Shown here: piece after piece, positions 17,402 to 27,200 of the stretch | Layout: every line of letters starts with the position of its first letter | Numbering within the stretch: the first letter of the stretch is position 1 | Source of the DNA: Streptomyces sp. R33 | GTDB lineage: Bacteria; Actinomycetota; Actinomycetes; Streptomycetales; Streptomycetaceae | NCBI RefSeq assembly: GCF_041200175.1 | Contig: NZ_CP165727.1 | Coordinates: forward strand, 3,013,501-3,077,500 | Reading direction: 5' to 3' | Length of the DNA: 64,000 nucleotides | Program-made: the position numbers and the translations under genes | The notes under the pieces: generated by a model | What the model was told of the DNA's origin: nothing | Database searches by the model: none | What the model saw: the letters and a program-made list of their open reading frames with translations, nothing else

Positions 17402-20326
17402 TCAAGTGGGTGGGACGGGCGTCTCATTATGTGAGCCTCTGCGGATGGCCATCGACCCCCCGGACGGACCACCGGCCAGGGCGGGCTGGGCCGCCCCACC
17501 CGGTACTGGGAACGTACCGCGCACGAGCGCGCGGCGCAGCCTGTACTCGTCGAGCGGGCCGGAAAAGGCCGCTCCCTGGCCATGCGTGCAGCCCATCGCG
17601 CGCAGCGCCATGACCTGCTCGGGGAGGTCGACCCCGTCGGCCACCGACTGCATGCCCAAATCATTTGCAATGCGCAACAAACCAGCGGTGATCTTGTGGA
17701 GTCGGGCGGACTCGACCACACCCTCGACCAGGCCTCTGTCCAGCTTCAAGATGTCCACGGGGAGCCGGCGCAGGGCGCTGATGGCCGCGTAGCCGCTGCC
17801 GAACCCGTCCAGGGCGATCCGGACCCCGAGCCTGCGCAGGGCCGCCAGGCGCCGCTCCAGCTCGTCGAAGGGGACCCTGGGGTCGCTGTCGGCCAGTTCG
17901 ATCACGAGGGCCCCGGAGGGCAGCCCGTGCCGGTTCAGCAGGGTGTCCACGGAGCCGGGCTGCCCGGCTCCCCCGGCTGCCCCGGGCCCCATTTCCAGCA
18001 GCCGCTGCGCGCTCATCCGGACGGCCACCGGTACGTCGTGCCCGATCCGGTGCCGCTCGGCCGCCTGCCCCACGGCCTCCTCCAGCAGCCAGCGTCCCAG
18101 CTCGGCGGCCCGGGTGGGCGTGCCCCCGGGGAGCCCGCCGCGACCGTCCGGCCCTGCCGCCGCGCCCTCGCTGTACTCGGCCACCCGGAGGAATTCCGCC
18201 GGGGTGAACAGGATCCCCTGGGCCGAGCGCCAGCGGGCCTGCGCCGCCACGGCCGTGACCTCGCCGGTCGCCAGCGAGACCACGGGCTGGTGCAGCAGGG
18301 CGAACTCCCCGTCGTGCAGCGCGGTGCGCAGCCGCCCGGCGAGCTCCGCCTTCCGCACGACCTCGGCCTGCATCTGGGGGGCGTACAGCTCGACCCGGTC
18401 CTTGCCGCCCGCCTTGGCTCGGTACATCGCGAGATCCGCGTTGCGCATCAGGTCCGAAGGGGTGATGCCGGGGTCGGCGAAGGCCACGCCGATGCTGGCG
18501 GCGACCCGGACGTCGCTGCCGGCGATCCGGTACGGCTGGGACAGGGTGGTGCGCAGCCGGTCCGCGATCTCGTGCACCTGGTACTCGCGGGCACTGCGGT
18601 CGCGGCTGCCGTCGCCCAGGATGAGCGCCGCGAACTCGTCCCCGCCGAGGCGGGCCGCGGTGTCCCCGGCGCGCACCGAGTCCTGGAGCCGGCGCGCGGC
18701 CTCGATGAGCAGCTCGTCGCCGGCCTGGTGGCCGATGGTGTCGTTGACCGCCTTGAACCCGTCGAGGTCGATGAAGAGCACGGCGGTGCTGTGGTCCCCC
18801 GCGCGCCGCCCGGTCAGGGCCTGGCGGACCCGGCGGGTGAACAGCGCCCGGTTGGGCAGGTCCGTCAGCGGATCGTGCTCGGCGCTGTGCTGGAGCTGCG
18901 CCTGGAGGCGGACCCGCTCGGTGACGTCCCGGCTGTTGAGGATGAGGCCGCCCTGGTGGCGGTTGACGGTCGACTCCACGTTGAGCCATTCACCGCTGCC
19001 CGACCTGAAGCGGCACTCGATGCGGGTGGTCGGCTCCTCGGCGGGCGGTGCGGCGAGGAAGCGGCGCACCTCGTGGACCACCCGGCCCAGGTCGTGCGGG
19101 TGGATCAGGGTGGCGAGCTCGGTGCCGACGAGCTCCTCGGCCTCGCGCCCGTAGACCCCGGCCGCCGCGGGGCTGACGTAGCGCAGGGTCCCGGTGGGCG
19201 CGGCGATCATGATGACGTCGCTGGAGCCCTGGACCAGGGAGCGGAAGTGGTTCTCCTTCTGGGCCAGCTCCTGCGTCAGCGCGATGTTGTCGATCAGCAT
19301 GATGCCCTGCCGGATGACGAGGGCGAGCACGACCGTGCAGCCGGTGAAGACGACGACCCGGTCGACCTTCCGGCCGTCCACCACGTTGTACAGGATGCCC
19401 AGGGTGCAGACGGCCGCCGCGAGGTACGGCGTGAGCGCGGGCAGCGAGCCGGTGATGGGGCGGCTGACCGGGCGGTCGGCGATGCGCGCAAGCCCCGGCG
19501 TCCCCGGGTCCGGATGCATGCGCCGGGCGCCCCAGGGTGCGTACGCGAGCAGCAGCGAGCCGGCGAACCAGCCGGCGTCGAGCAGCTGCCCGGACTGGTA
19601 CTCGGCGCTCAGCAGCGGCGAGGTGAACAGGGCGTCGCTGAGCACGGTCAGGGCCAGGGCCGCGATGGCGGTGTTGACGGCCGAGCGGTTGACCTCGGAG
19701 CGCCGGAAGTGCAGGACCAGCACCATGGAGACGAGCGCGATGTCCAGCAGCGGGTAGGCGAGGGAGAGCGCGGCCCGCGGGACGCTGCCGGGGGCCCCGG
19801 ACTGGGCGGTGCGCGCCGCGTGCGCGAGGGCCAGGCTCCAGGACAGGGTGAGCAGGGAGCCGCCGATGAGCCAGGAGTCGAGCCCGAGGCAGACCCAGCC
19901 GGCCCGGGTGACCGGGCGTTTGGCGAGGACGAGCAGGCCGACGATGGCGGGCGGCGCGAAGCAGAGGAAGGCGAAGTCGGCGACCGAGGGCTTCGGCACG
20001 GCCTCGCCGAGGACCACCTCGTACCAGCCCCAGACGGCATTGCCGCAGGCCCCCATGAGCGAGGAGAACGCGAAGAGCAGCCAGGCCGGGCGCTCGCGGC
20101 TGTCGATCACCCGTGCATAGGTGTAGCAGGAGACGGCGGCGAGTAGCGCGGCGGCGCTGAGACCGAAGTCGCCCATGATCTCGGCGAGTTCCTCGGAGCC
20201 CCAGCCGAGGGCGGCACCGACGGCGTACCCGCCGCTGATCACGGCGAGGAGCAGCTGCATCGTCAGGCTCCTGCCGCCGCCCGGGACGGGCTGCCTGGTC
20301 AGCAGCGCCGCCCCCGAGGCAGTCAC
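17402..20326 (-). CDS. cdgE: Membrane GGDEF-EAL diguanylate cyclase, CdgE-like
   Basis: A 974-aa c-di-GMP protein. About nine to ten membrane segments fill residues 20-345. They are followed by a PAS domain (VQGSSDVIMIAAPTGTLRYVSPAAAGVYG), a GGDEF domain and an EAL domain. GGDEF is intact ([11 protein letters not shown]), and an RxxD inhibitory site lies five residues before it ([14 protein letters not shown]). The EAL domain is degenerate: the signature reads AAQARW instead of EALxRW, LDDFGTG is LDGFGSG, and the VxEG Glu is Asp. It is therefore predicted to be a cyclase without phosphodiesterase activity. GTG at 20326 has GAGGGGG upstream; an ATG at 20413 lacks an RBS. A BldD-box-like site lies upstream. 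Confidence 0.9.
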   Translation of the reverse strand: MTASGAALLTRQPVPGGGRSLTMQLLLAVISGGYAVGAALGWGSEELAEIMGDFGLSAAALLAAVSCYTYARVIDSRERPAWLLFAFSSLMGACGNAVWGWYEVVLGEAVPKPSVADFAFLCFAPPAIVGLLVLAKRPVTRAGWVCLGLDSWLIGGSLLTLSWSLALAHAARTAQSGAPGSVPRAALSLAYPLLDIALVSMVLVLHFRRSEVNRSAVNTAIAALALTVLSDALFTSPLLSAEYQSGQLLDAGWFAGSLLLAYAPWGARRMHPDPGTPGLARIADRPVSRPITGSLPALTPYLAAAVCTLGILYNVVDGRKVDRVVVFTGCTVVLALVIRQGIMLIDNIALTQELAQKENHFRSLVQGSSDVIMIAAPTGTLRYVSPAAAGVYGREAEELVGTELATLIHPHDLGRVVHEVRRFLAAPPAEEPTTRIECRFRSGSGEWLNVESTVNRHQGGLILNSRDVTERVRLQAQLQHSAEHDPLTDLPNRALFTRRVRQALTGRRAGDHSTAVLFIDLDGFKAVNDTIGHQAGDELLIEAARRLQDSVRAGDTAARLGGDEFAALILGDGSRDRSAREYQVHEIADRLRTTLSQPYRIAGSDVRVAASIGVAFADPGITPSDLMRNADLAMYRAKAGGKDRVELYAPQMQAEVVRKAELAGRLRTALHDGEFALLHQPVVSLATGEVTAVAAQARWRSAQGILFTPAEFLRVAEYSEGAAAGPDGRGGLPGGTPTRAAELGRWLLEEAVGQAAERHRIGHDVPVAVRMSAQRLLEMGPGAAGGAGQPGSVDTLLNRHGLPSGALVIELADSDPRVPFDELERRLAALRRLGVRIALDGFGSGYAAISALRRLPVDILKLDRGLVEGVVESARLHKITAGLLRIANDLGMQSVADGVDLPEQVMALRAMGCTHGQGAAFSGPLDEYRLRRALVRGTFPVPGGAAQPALAGGPSGGSMAIRRGSHNETPVPPT

Positions 20327-20511
20327 CGGTCCCCCTCGCCGGCTGGTTCCGGCGCAGCCCAGTCCCGGCAGCGCCGCCTCCGGCGGCTGTGCCGCATCGG
20401 ATCTTTCGTCCATTGGCCGTGCATCGCCCGTCGCCCCCCAAAGTGTCCGATCACTCCCCAGCGCCAGACGAACGCGCTGCAGCCCCTTGTTCCGGACGAT
20501 ACACCACTTTC

Positions 20512-20526
20512 GTCACTCAGGGACAT
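20512..20526. promoter_or_regulatory. BldD-box-like site upstream of cdgE
   Basis: GTCACTCAGGGACAT matches eight of the nine fixed positions of the BldD consensus nTnACnC(A/T)GnGTnAn, as I recall it. It lies about 100-190 bp upstream of the cdgE start, depending on the start codon. Genes for c-di-GMP turnover, cdgE included as I recall, are reported BldD targets. Confidence 0.5.
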
Positions 20527-20608
20527 AGATGGTCTACTCTCCGTTACCACGCGGGGAGTTGTGGCCACTGTGCGCGTCCGGGCGGATGCGGAGCGTGCGC
20601 ACAGCGCG

Positions 20609-21556
20609 TCACCCGGTGATCAGGACCGTGTTCTCGACGGGCTCCCCGGCGGCGAACCGGTGCAGCTGGCGGGCCACCAGGCGCTTGGCCCGCGGCGCGA
20701 ACGCCGTGCTGCTGCCGCCGACGTGAGGCGTGATCAGGACATTCGGAGCATGCCAGAGCGGATGGCCGGCAGGCAGCGGTTCCGGGTCGGTGACGTCGAG
20801 TGCCGCGCGCAGCCGGCCCGACTCCAGCTCCGCCAGCAGCGCGGCGGTGTCGGCGACGGGGCCGCGCGCCACGTTCACCAGCAGGGCGCCGTCCTTCATC
20901 CGGGCGAGGAAAGCGGCGTCCGCCAGCCCTCGCGTCGCGTCGGTCAGCGGCGTGGAGAGGATGACCACGTCGGCCTCCGGGAGGAGCCGGGGCAGTTCGG
21001 CGTGCGCGTGCACCGGCCCGCGCACGGTGGTGCGCGCCGAGCGTGCGACCCGTGTGACCCGCGCGCACTCGAAGGGCGCGAGCCGACCCTCGATGGCCGC
21101 GCCGATGGACCCGTACCCGACGATCAGTACGGACTTGTCGGCGAGGGCGTCGTAGAAGCCGCCGCGCCACTCCTCGCGGTCCTGGCCGCGCACCATGCCG
21201 GGGATGCCGCGCAGCGAGGCGAGGGCGAGGGTGAGCGCCAGCTCGGCGGTGCTCGCCTCGTGGACGCCGCGCGCGTTGCACAGCCGTACGCCGGGGTGCA
21301 GGAGGTCGAGGCCGCCCAGGACGTGGTCGATGCCCGCGGTCAGCGTCTGCACGACCTTGAGGTCCGGCATGCCGGCCAGCGGGCGCAGGGTGACCTCGGA
21401 GGACTTCATGTACGGGGTGACGTAGAAGACGCAGGCGGCCGGATCGGCCGGGAAGGTGTCCTCACCGTCCCAGTGGCGGTAGCGGAAGGTGTCGGGGAGG
21501 CCCTCGATCTCCTCGGCGGGGAACGGGAGCCAGACGTCCGCTGTCTTTGCAGTCAT
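20609..21556 (-). CDS. D-isomer-specific 2-hydroxyacid dehydrogenase
   Basis: A 315-aa NAD(P)-dependent dehydrogenase of the D-2-hydroxyacid family. The Rossmann motif is ADKSVLIVGYGSIGAAIEGRLAPF. The catalytic Arg is in LVNVARGPVADTAAL, the Glu in DVTDPEPLPAGHPLW and the His in LITPHVGGSS. It probably interconverts a 2-keto acid and a D-2-hydroxy acid (glyoxylate/hydroxypyruvate-like); the substrate cannot be read from sequence. The ATG at 21556 starts MTAKTADVWLPFPAEEIEGL and is divergent from the aldo-keto reductase at 21636, 79 bp away. Confidence 0.88.
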   Translation of the reverse strand: MTAKTADVWLPFPAEEIEGLPDTFRYRHWDGEDTFPADPAACVFYVTPYMKSSEVTLRPLAGMPDLKVVQTLTAGIDHVLGGLDLLHPGVRLCNARGVHEASTAELALTLALASLRGIPGMVRGQDREEWRGGFYDALADKSVLIVGYGSIGAAIEGRLAPFECARVTRVARSARTTVRGPVHAHAELPRLLPEADVVILSTPLTDATRGLADAAFLARMKDGALLVNVARGPVADTAALLAELESGRLRAALDVTDPEPLPAGHPLWHAPNVLITPHVGGSSTAFAPRAKRLVARQLHRFAAGEPVENTVLITG

Positions 21557-21635
21557 GATCACGAGGCTATGCCAAGGCCGAAGGATCCTGATCAAGCCGT
21601 TAGTTTGTTTGCCGGACCGGGAGGGGGACGCACGG

Positions 21636-22643
21636 GTGGAGCGCAGGTCGATCGGGGCGGGAGCGCTGACGGTGGGCGCCGTCGGGCTCGGGTGCATGCC
21701 GATGAGCTGGGCGTACGCGCCCTCGCGGCGCAGCGGCGAGGAGTCGCTGGCCACGGTGCACACCGCGCTGGACCTGGGGGCGAACCTGCTGGACACCGCC
21801 GACCTGTACGGGCCGTTCACCAATGAGCTGCTGCTGGGGCGGGTGCTGCGGGAGCGGCGGTCGGAGGCGTTCGTGTCCGCCAAGGTGGGGCTGCGGGCGG
21901 GCGAGCAGCACGTGGTGGCGGACGGGCGGCCCGGTTACATGCGGCGGGCCTGCGACGCCTCGCTGCGGCGGCTGCGGACGGACGTCATAGACCTCTACCA
22001 GCTGCACCGGGTGGATCCGGACGTCCCGGTGGAGGAGACCTGGGGCGCCATGGCGGAGCTGGTGGGGGCCGGGAAGGTGCGGGCGCTCGGGTTCTGCGCG
22101 CTGGGCGCGGGTGCCGGGCCGGGGGCGGGGCGGCGCGGGGACCGGGCGTACCGGGTGACCTTGGGGCACCTGGAGCGCGTCCAGCAGGTGTTCCCGGTGA
22201 GCGCGGTGCAGGCGGAGCTGTCGGTGTGGTCCCCGGAGGCGGCGCGGCAGCTGCTGCCGTGGTGTGCGGCGCGCGGGGTGGGGTTCCTGGCGGCGATGCC
22301 GCTGGGCAGCGGGTTCCTGACGGGGACGCTCAGGCCGGGCGAGGGCTTCGAGTGGGAGGACGTACGGGCGCGGCATCCGCGGTTCACGGCGGAGTCGATG
22401 GCGGCGAACCAGGTGCTGGTGGCGGGGCTGCGGCGGGTGGCGCGGCGGCACGGGCCGCAGGTGACGGCGGCACAGGTGGCGCTGGCGTGGGTGCTGGCGC
22501 AGGGGCCGCAGGTCGTGCCGGTGCCGGGGGCCGACCGGGCGCACTGGGCGGCGGAGAACGCGGCGGCGGCGCAGGTCCGGCTGACGGCCGGGGACCTGGC
22601 CGAGATCGCGGCGCTGCCGGCGGCGGTGGGAGCCTGGGACTGA
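21636..22643 (+). CDS. Aldo/keto reductase
   Basis: A 335-aa NADPH-dependent reductase with the AKR catalytic tetrad visible: Asp and Tyr in LLDTADLYGPFTNELLLGRVL, Lys in FVSAKVGL and His in LYQLHRVDPDVPVEETW. The C-terminal VTAAQVALAWVLAQGPQVVPVPGADRAHWAAENAAAAQV is the cofactor-binding segment. The GTG at 21636 follows GGAGGGGG with 8-nt spacing. It reduces aldehydes or ketones; the specific substrate is unknown. Divergent from the hydroxyacid dehydrogenase. Confidence 0.88.
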   Translation: MERRSIGAGALTVGAVGLGCMPMSWAYAPSRRSGEESLATVHTALDLGANLLDTADLYGPFTNELLLGRVLRERRSEAFVSAKVGLRAGEQHVVADGRPGYMRRACDASLRRLRTDVIDLYQLHRVDPDVPVEETWGAMAELVGAGKVRALGFCALGAGAGPGAGRRGDRAYRVTLGHLERVQQVFPVSAVQAELSVWSPEAARQLLPWCAARGVGFLAAMPLGSGFLTGTLRPGEGFEWEDVRARHPRFTAESMAANQVLVAGLRRVARRHGPQVTAAQVALAWVLAQGPQVVPVPGADRAHWAAENAAAAQVRLTAGDLAEIAALPAAVGAWD

Positions 22644-22682
22644 GCCGGGGAACGGGATCGGGCCGTGGCCGGGTGCCCGGCC

Positions 22683-22736
22683 GTAGCCGGTTCCGGGGTC
22701 TTGGCCGGTTCCGGGGTCGTGGCCGGTTCCGGGGGG
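22683..22736. repeat. Three 18-bp tandem repeats
   Basis: Units at 22683-22700, 22701-22718 and 22719-22736 share the core GCCGGTTCCGGGG and differ only at their edges. They lie in the gap after the aldo-keto reductase gene, upstream of the sugar dehydrogenase. Confidence 0.65.
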
Positions 22737-22850
22737 GCCGACACCGCGACAACCACTCGATCGGGTGTACGAGTGGTGGAACTTCGGGAACTGCCGCAGC
22801 TGTTGAGGCAGATGAAGGGCACGATCGCAGCACCGGAGGGGAGCAGGACG

Positions 22851-24077
22851 ATGCGATACGGACAGGCGCACAAGCTGTACGAAGGCCCCCGGCCCCGGAC
22901 CCGTGGAGTGCTGGCGGCATTCGCCCTGGCCGGATGCGGGGCTCTGCTGGCGGCGGGCTGCGCACCGGCGGGCGCCCCCGGCGGCAAGGCGGGCGCCTCA
23001 CCACCCCGCGCGGCACCCACACCGTCGGCGGCCGACCCGGCAGGCTCCCCGTCCGGCTCCTCGGAGGCGGCCCCGCCGCCGGCGAAGGGCTCCGTGACGG
23101 TGGCGGGCGAGATCGCCAAGGACCTGGAGTCGCCGTGGGGGGTGGCCCCGCTGCCCGACGGGGACCTGCTGGTCGCCTCGCGGGACAAGGGGACGATCAG
23201 CAGGGTCGCGGCGGCCACGGGCCGGGTGACGCCGATCGGCAAGGTGCCGGGGGTCGCTCCGGGCGGGGAGGGCGGGCTGCTGGGGCTCGCCCTGTCGCCC
23301 GCGTTCGCCTCGGACCGGATGGTGTACGCGTACTTCACGACGGAGTCCGACAACCGCATCGCCCGGATGCGCTACGACGAGCAGAGGGACCCCGGTCAGC
23401 AACTGGGCGCGCCGGACACGGTGTTCCGGGGCATCCCCAAGGGCCTGGTCCACAACGGCGGCCGGATCGCCTTCGGCCCGGACAAGATGCTCTACGCGGG
23501 TACGGGCGAGACCGGCGACACCGGGCTCGCGCAGGACAAGAAGTCGCTGGGCGGCAAGATCCTGCGGATGACGCCGGACGGGCAGCCGGTGCACGGGAAT
23601 CCGGAGGCCGACTCCGTCGTCTATTCCTACGGGCACCGCAATGTGCAGGGCCTGGCCTGGGACAAGGACAAACGGCTGTGGGCGGCCGAGTTCGGCCAGA
23701 ACACCTGGGACGAGCTGAATCTGATCGAGCCCGGCGCCAACTATGGCTGGCCGGAGGCCGAGGGGAAGGCGGGCAAGCCCGGGCTGCGTGATCCGGTGGC
23801 CGTGTGGAAGACCGACGAGGCCTCGCCGAGCGGGATCGCCTGGGCGCAGGGATCGGTGTGGATGGCCGGGCTCAAGGGCGAGCGGCTGTGGCGGATCCCG
23901 CTGGCCGGGGCCGCTCCGGTGGCCGGCCCGGAGGCGTTCCTGACGGGGAAGTACGGCCGGCTGCGTACGGTGATCGCCCTCGGCGGGGACAGATTGCTGC
24001 TGGTCACGAGCGAGACGGACGGGCGCGGCTCGCCGGAGGCGGGCGACGACAGGATCCTGACACTGACGGTGCGGTAA
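22851..24077 (+). CDS. Lipoprotein PQQ-dependent sugar (glucose/sorbosone) dehydrogenase
   Basis: A 408-aa lipoprotein. The N-terminal signal ends in the lipobox LLAAGC, followed by a Pro/Ala/Ser-rich linker of about 45 residues. The six-bladed propeller of soluble glucose dehydrogenase/Hhip-like enzymes follows: LESPWGVAPLPDGDLLVASRD, GGEGGLLGLALSPAF, HNGGRIAFGPDKMLYAGTGETGD, YSYGHRNVQGLAWD and EFGQNTWDELNLIEPGANYGWPE, covering the calcium and PQQ sites. It probably oxidises aldose sugars at the outer face of the membrane; PQQ dependence is inferred from the family. ATG at 22851 has GGAGGGGAG upstream. Confidence 0.88.
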   Translation: MRYGQAHKLYEGPRPRTRGVLAAFALAGCGALLAAGCAPAGAPGGKAGASPPRAAPTPSAADPAGSPSGSSEAAPPPAKGSVTVAGEIAKDLESPWGVAPLPDGDLLVASRDKGTISRVAAATGRVTPIGKVPGVAPGGEGGLLGLALSPAFASDRMVYAYFTTESDNRIARMRYDEQRDPGQQLGAPDTVFRGIPKGLVHNGGRIAFGPDKMLYAGTGETGDTGLAQDKKSLGGKILRMTPDGQPVHGNPEADSVVYSYGHRNVQGLAWDKDKRLWAAEFGQNTWDELNLIEPGANYGWPEAEGKAGKPGLRDPVAVWKTDEASPSGIAWAQGSVWMAGLKGERLWRIPLAGAAPVAGPEAFLTGKYGRLRTVIALGGDRLLLVTSETDGRGSPEAGDDRILTLTVR

Positions 24078-24117
24078 CCACGGGTCCCCGGTGGGGGGGG
24101 AAGGCACGGTGGGCACG

Positions 24118-24294
24118 GTGTTCAACATGATCGAGGAGCTGTTCAACCCGGGGCGCAAGCACACGGACGACGAGAAGAAGCGGCTGGAGCTGTCCCGGAC
24201 CGATGTCAGCGACGGCGATCCGGGACGCGGTCCGATAGACCTGGACTCCGGCAAGGTGCTCATACGCCCGGCCGAGCGGCCCCCGCAGGACTGA
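24118..24294 (+). CDS. DUF6191-type small acidic protein
   Basis: A 58-aa hydrophilic protein (FNMIEELFNPGRKHTDDEKKRLELSRTDVSDGDPGRGPIDLDSGKVLIRP) that I recognise as the actinobacterial DUF6191 family. No signal or membrane segment. GTG at 24118 matches the usual family start; GTGs at 24109 and 24091 are in frame. Its last 35 bp are antisense to the end of the convergent LAL regulator gene. Function unknown. Confidence 0.7.
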   Translation: MFNMIEELFNPGRKHTDDEKKRLELSRTDVSDGDPGRGPIDLDSGKVLIRPAERPPQD

Positions 24295-27200
24295 GGGGCG
24301 CGAACAGCCGGAGCCGGTGCGCGAGGGCCGCCGCTTCGCCGCGGCCGGCGACGCCCAGCTTGGCCAGGATGTTCGAGACGTGCACGCTGGCTGTCTTCGG
24401 GGAGATGAAGAGCTCCTCGGCGATCTGGCGGTTGCTGTTGCCGGCCGCGACCAGGCGCAGTACGTCGCGCTCGCGGCTGGTCAGGCCGAGGGCCTCGACG
24501 GGGTCGGTGTCCGGTGCGGGCAGGGCCGCGGGTGTGTCGGCCTCGGTGAGCGGGAGCCGGGCGCGCTGGGCGAGCAGGGCCAGGTCCTCGCGGAGCCTGC
24601 GGGAGCCGAGCCGGTCCGCGGTGGCGTAGGCCCCGCGGAGCAAGGCGGCGGCGGTCTCGCGGCAGCCGCCGGAGGCCAGCAGGGCCTCGGCGAGCCGGTG
24701 GCGGGCGCGGGCCAGCAGGTACGGGCGCTCCAGCGGGCGGACGGCCTGCTCGACGGCGGCCCAGTCGTCGGCGGTGTCCCGGTCTTCGGCGCGCAGCAGC
24801 TCGGCGCGGAAGAACTCGGCGTGGGCGGTCCACACCGGCACCGGGGTGGCCAGGGCGCGGGCGGCGGCGCGGAGCACGTCCAGGGCGGCTTCGCGGCCGG
24901 CGTCGGCGACCGGGAGTCCCCGGACGTCCGCCTCGGCGGAGGCGGCGGCGAGCAGCAGCGGCCAGGCGTAGCGGTGGTGGCCGAGCGGGAAGCCGTGGGC
25001 GACCGCCTCGGCGATCTCCGCGCGGACGTCGGCTATCCGGCCCTCCCCCGCGGCCACGCCGACCGCGAGGCGGTAGAGCGGTATGCGGTGCTGGGGCTGG
25101 CTGTCGTGGGTGCCGAAGTGGGCGTGGGCGGCGGCGAGCCGGGCGGTCGCCTCGGTCATCTCGCCGCGCGCCAGGGCCAGGTAGGACAGCCGTGCGGAGG
25201 CGGAGCCGCGCGGGGCCGCGCTCTGGCCGACGCTCAGGGCGCGCCGGGCGGCTTCGGCGGCCTCGTCCCAGCGGCCGAGGTTGTACAGGCTCTCCGCCAT
25301 GTTCCCGCTGAGCCACGCCTCGGTGTCCAGCAGCCGGGACTTCTTGACGAGTTCGACCCCTTGTTCGGCCAGTTCCACGGCTTCGTGGGACCGGCCCATG
25401 CTTTCCAGCTGAGAGGTGAGGTTGATATGTGCACGTCCCGCCAGCATGACGAGCCCCAGTTCCGTGGCCCGCTCCCGGACCGCCTGCATCTCGGCGAGGC
25501 CGTGGTCGGCTTCGCCGGAGTCGGTCAGCAGGCAGCCCACGGTGATACGGGCGTTGAGCTCGATCTCCTCGGCCCCGAGCATGCGGGCGTAGTCGACGGC
25601 TCGTTCCGCGGCCTCGATGTTGCCCGGCCCGGGGTTGTGGAGCATGCCCCAGCCCGCGGCCCTGACCAGAACCTCGGCGTGCACCTGGGACGGGGGCAGC
25701 CCCTTGACGAGCTGCTGGGCCTTGGCGAGCTCCTCCCAGCCGTCGCCGCGGGCCAGGCTGGCGACGAGCCGGGAACGCTCGGTCCAGAACCACGCGGCGC
25801 GCAGCGGGTCCTGGTCCTCCTCCAGCAGCCGCAGCGCCGTCTTGGTGATCTTCAGGGCGTGTTCGCGCTCGCCGCCGAAGCGGGCGGCGACGGTCGCCTC
25901 GGCCAGCAGGTCGAGCCGCTGCAGCGGGGTCGTGGCCGGGTCGCAGCCGCACGGAGGGTACACATCGGTGTAGTCCACCGGGCGCAGCGTCTCGCGCACC
26001 TCCTCCGGCGCGCTCTCCCACAGGTCCAACGCCCGCTCCAGCAGCCGCAGCTGTTCGGAGTAGGCGTGCCGGCGACGGGCGGTGACCGAGGCGGCGAGGA
26101 CGGCGGGCAGCGCCTTGGCTGCGTCGTTGGCGTGGTACCAGTAGCTCGCCAGCCGGATGACCCGCTCCTCGGCGCGGATCAGCGAGCCGTCGGCCTCCAT
26201 GGCCTCGGCGTAGCGGCGGTTGACGCGGGCGCGCTCGCCGGGCAGCAGGTCGTCGCTGACGGCCTCGCGGACCAGCGAGTGGCGGAAGCGGTAGCCGTCC
26301 CCGTCGGAGGTGGCGAGGAGGATGTTGGCGCCGACGGCGGCCCGCAGGGCCTCGATCAGCTCGTCCTCCGTCAGTCCGGCGACGGCGCGCAGCAGCGGGT
26401 ACTCCACGGTGGAGCCGCCCTCGGCGACGATGCGCACCACGCGCTGGGCGGCGTCCGGCAGCACCTCGACGCGGACGAGCAGCAGGTCGCGCAGGGACTC
26501 GGTGAGTCCGGTGCGGCAGCCGCTCTCCCGGCAGGCGGCGAGTTCCTCGACGAAGAAGGCGTTGCCGTCGGAGCGGTCGAAGACGGAGTCCACGAAGGCC
26601 TCGTCGGGCTGTGCGGCGAGGATGCCGGCGAGCTGGCGGCGCACCTCGGCCCGGTTGAAGCGGGGCAGTTCGATGCGCTGGACGGTGCGGAGCCGGTCCA
26701 GTTCGGCGAGCAGCGGGCGCAGCGGGTGGCGGCGGTGGACGTCGTCGGCCCGGTAGGTGGCGACGACGACGAGCCGGCCACTGGCGAGGGTGCGGAAGAG
26801 GTAGGAGAGCAGGTGCCGGGTGGAGGTGTCCGCCCAGTGCAGGTCTTCCAGGACGAGGACGACGGTGCGGTCGGCGGCGAGCCGCTCCAGCATCCGGGCC
26901 GTCAGTTCGAAGAGCCGCGCGGTGCTCTCCTCGTCGTGCGGCCCGCGGGGAGTGTCACCCAGTTCGGGAAGGATCCGGGCGAGTTCGTCCTCCTGGCCTG
27001 CGGCCGCGGCCGCCAACTCCCCCGGGAGCCGGCGGTGCAGGGTGCGCAGGGCCGTCGAAAACGGGGCGAAGGGAAGTCCCTCCGCCCCGATCTCCACACA
27101 GCCTCCGACGGCCACGACCGCACCGCGGCGGGCTGCCTCGCAGAGGAACTCCTCGGTGAGGCGGGTCTTTCCGACCCCGGCCTCGCCCCCGATGAGCATC

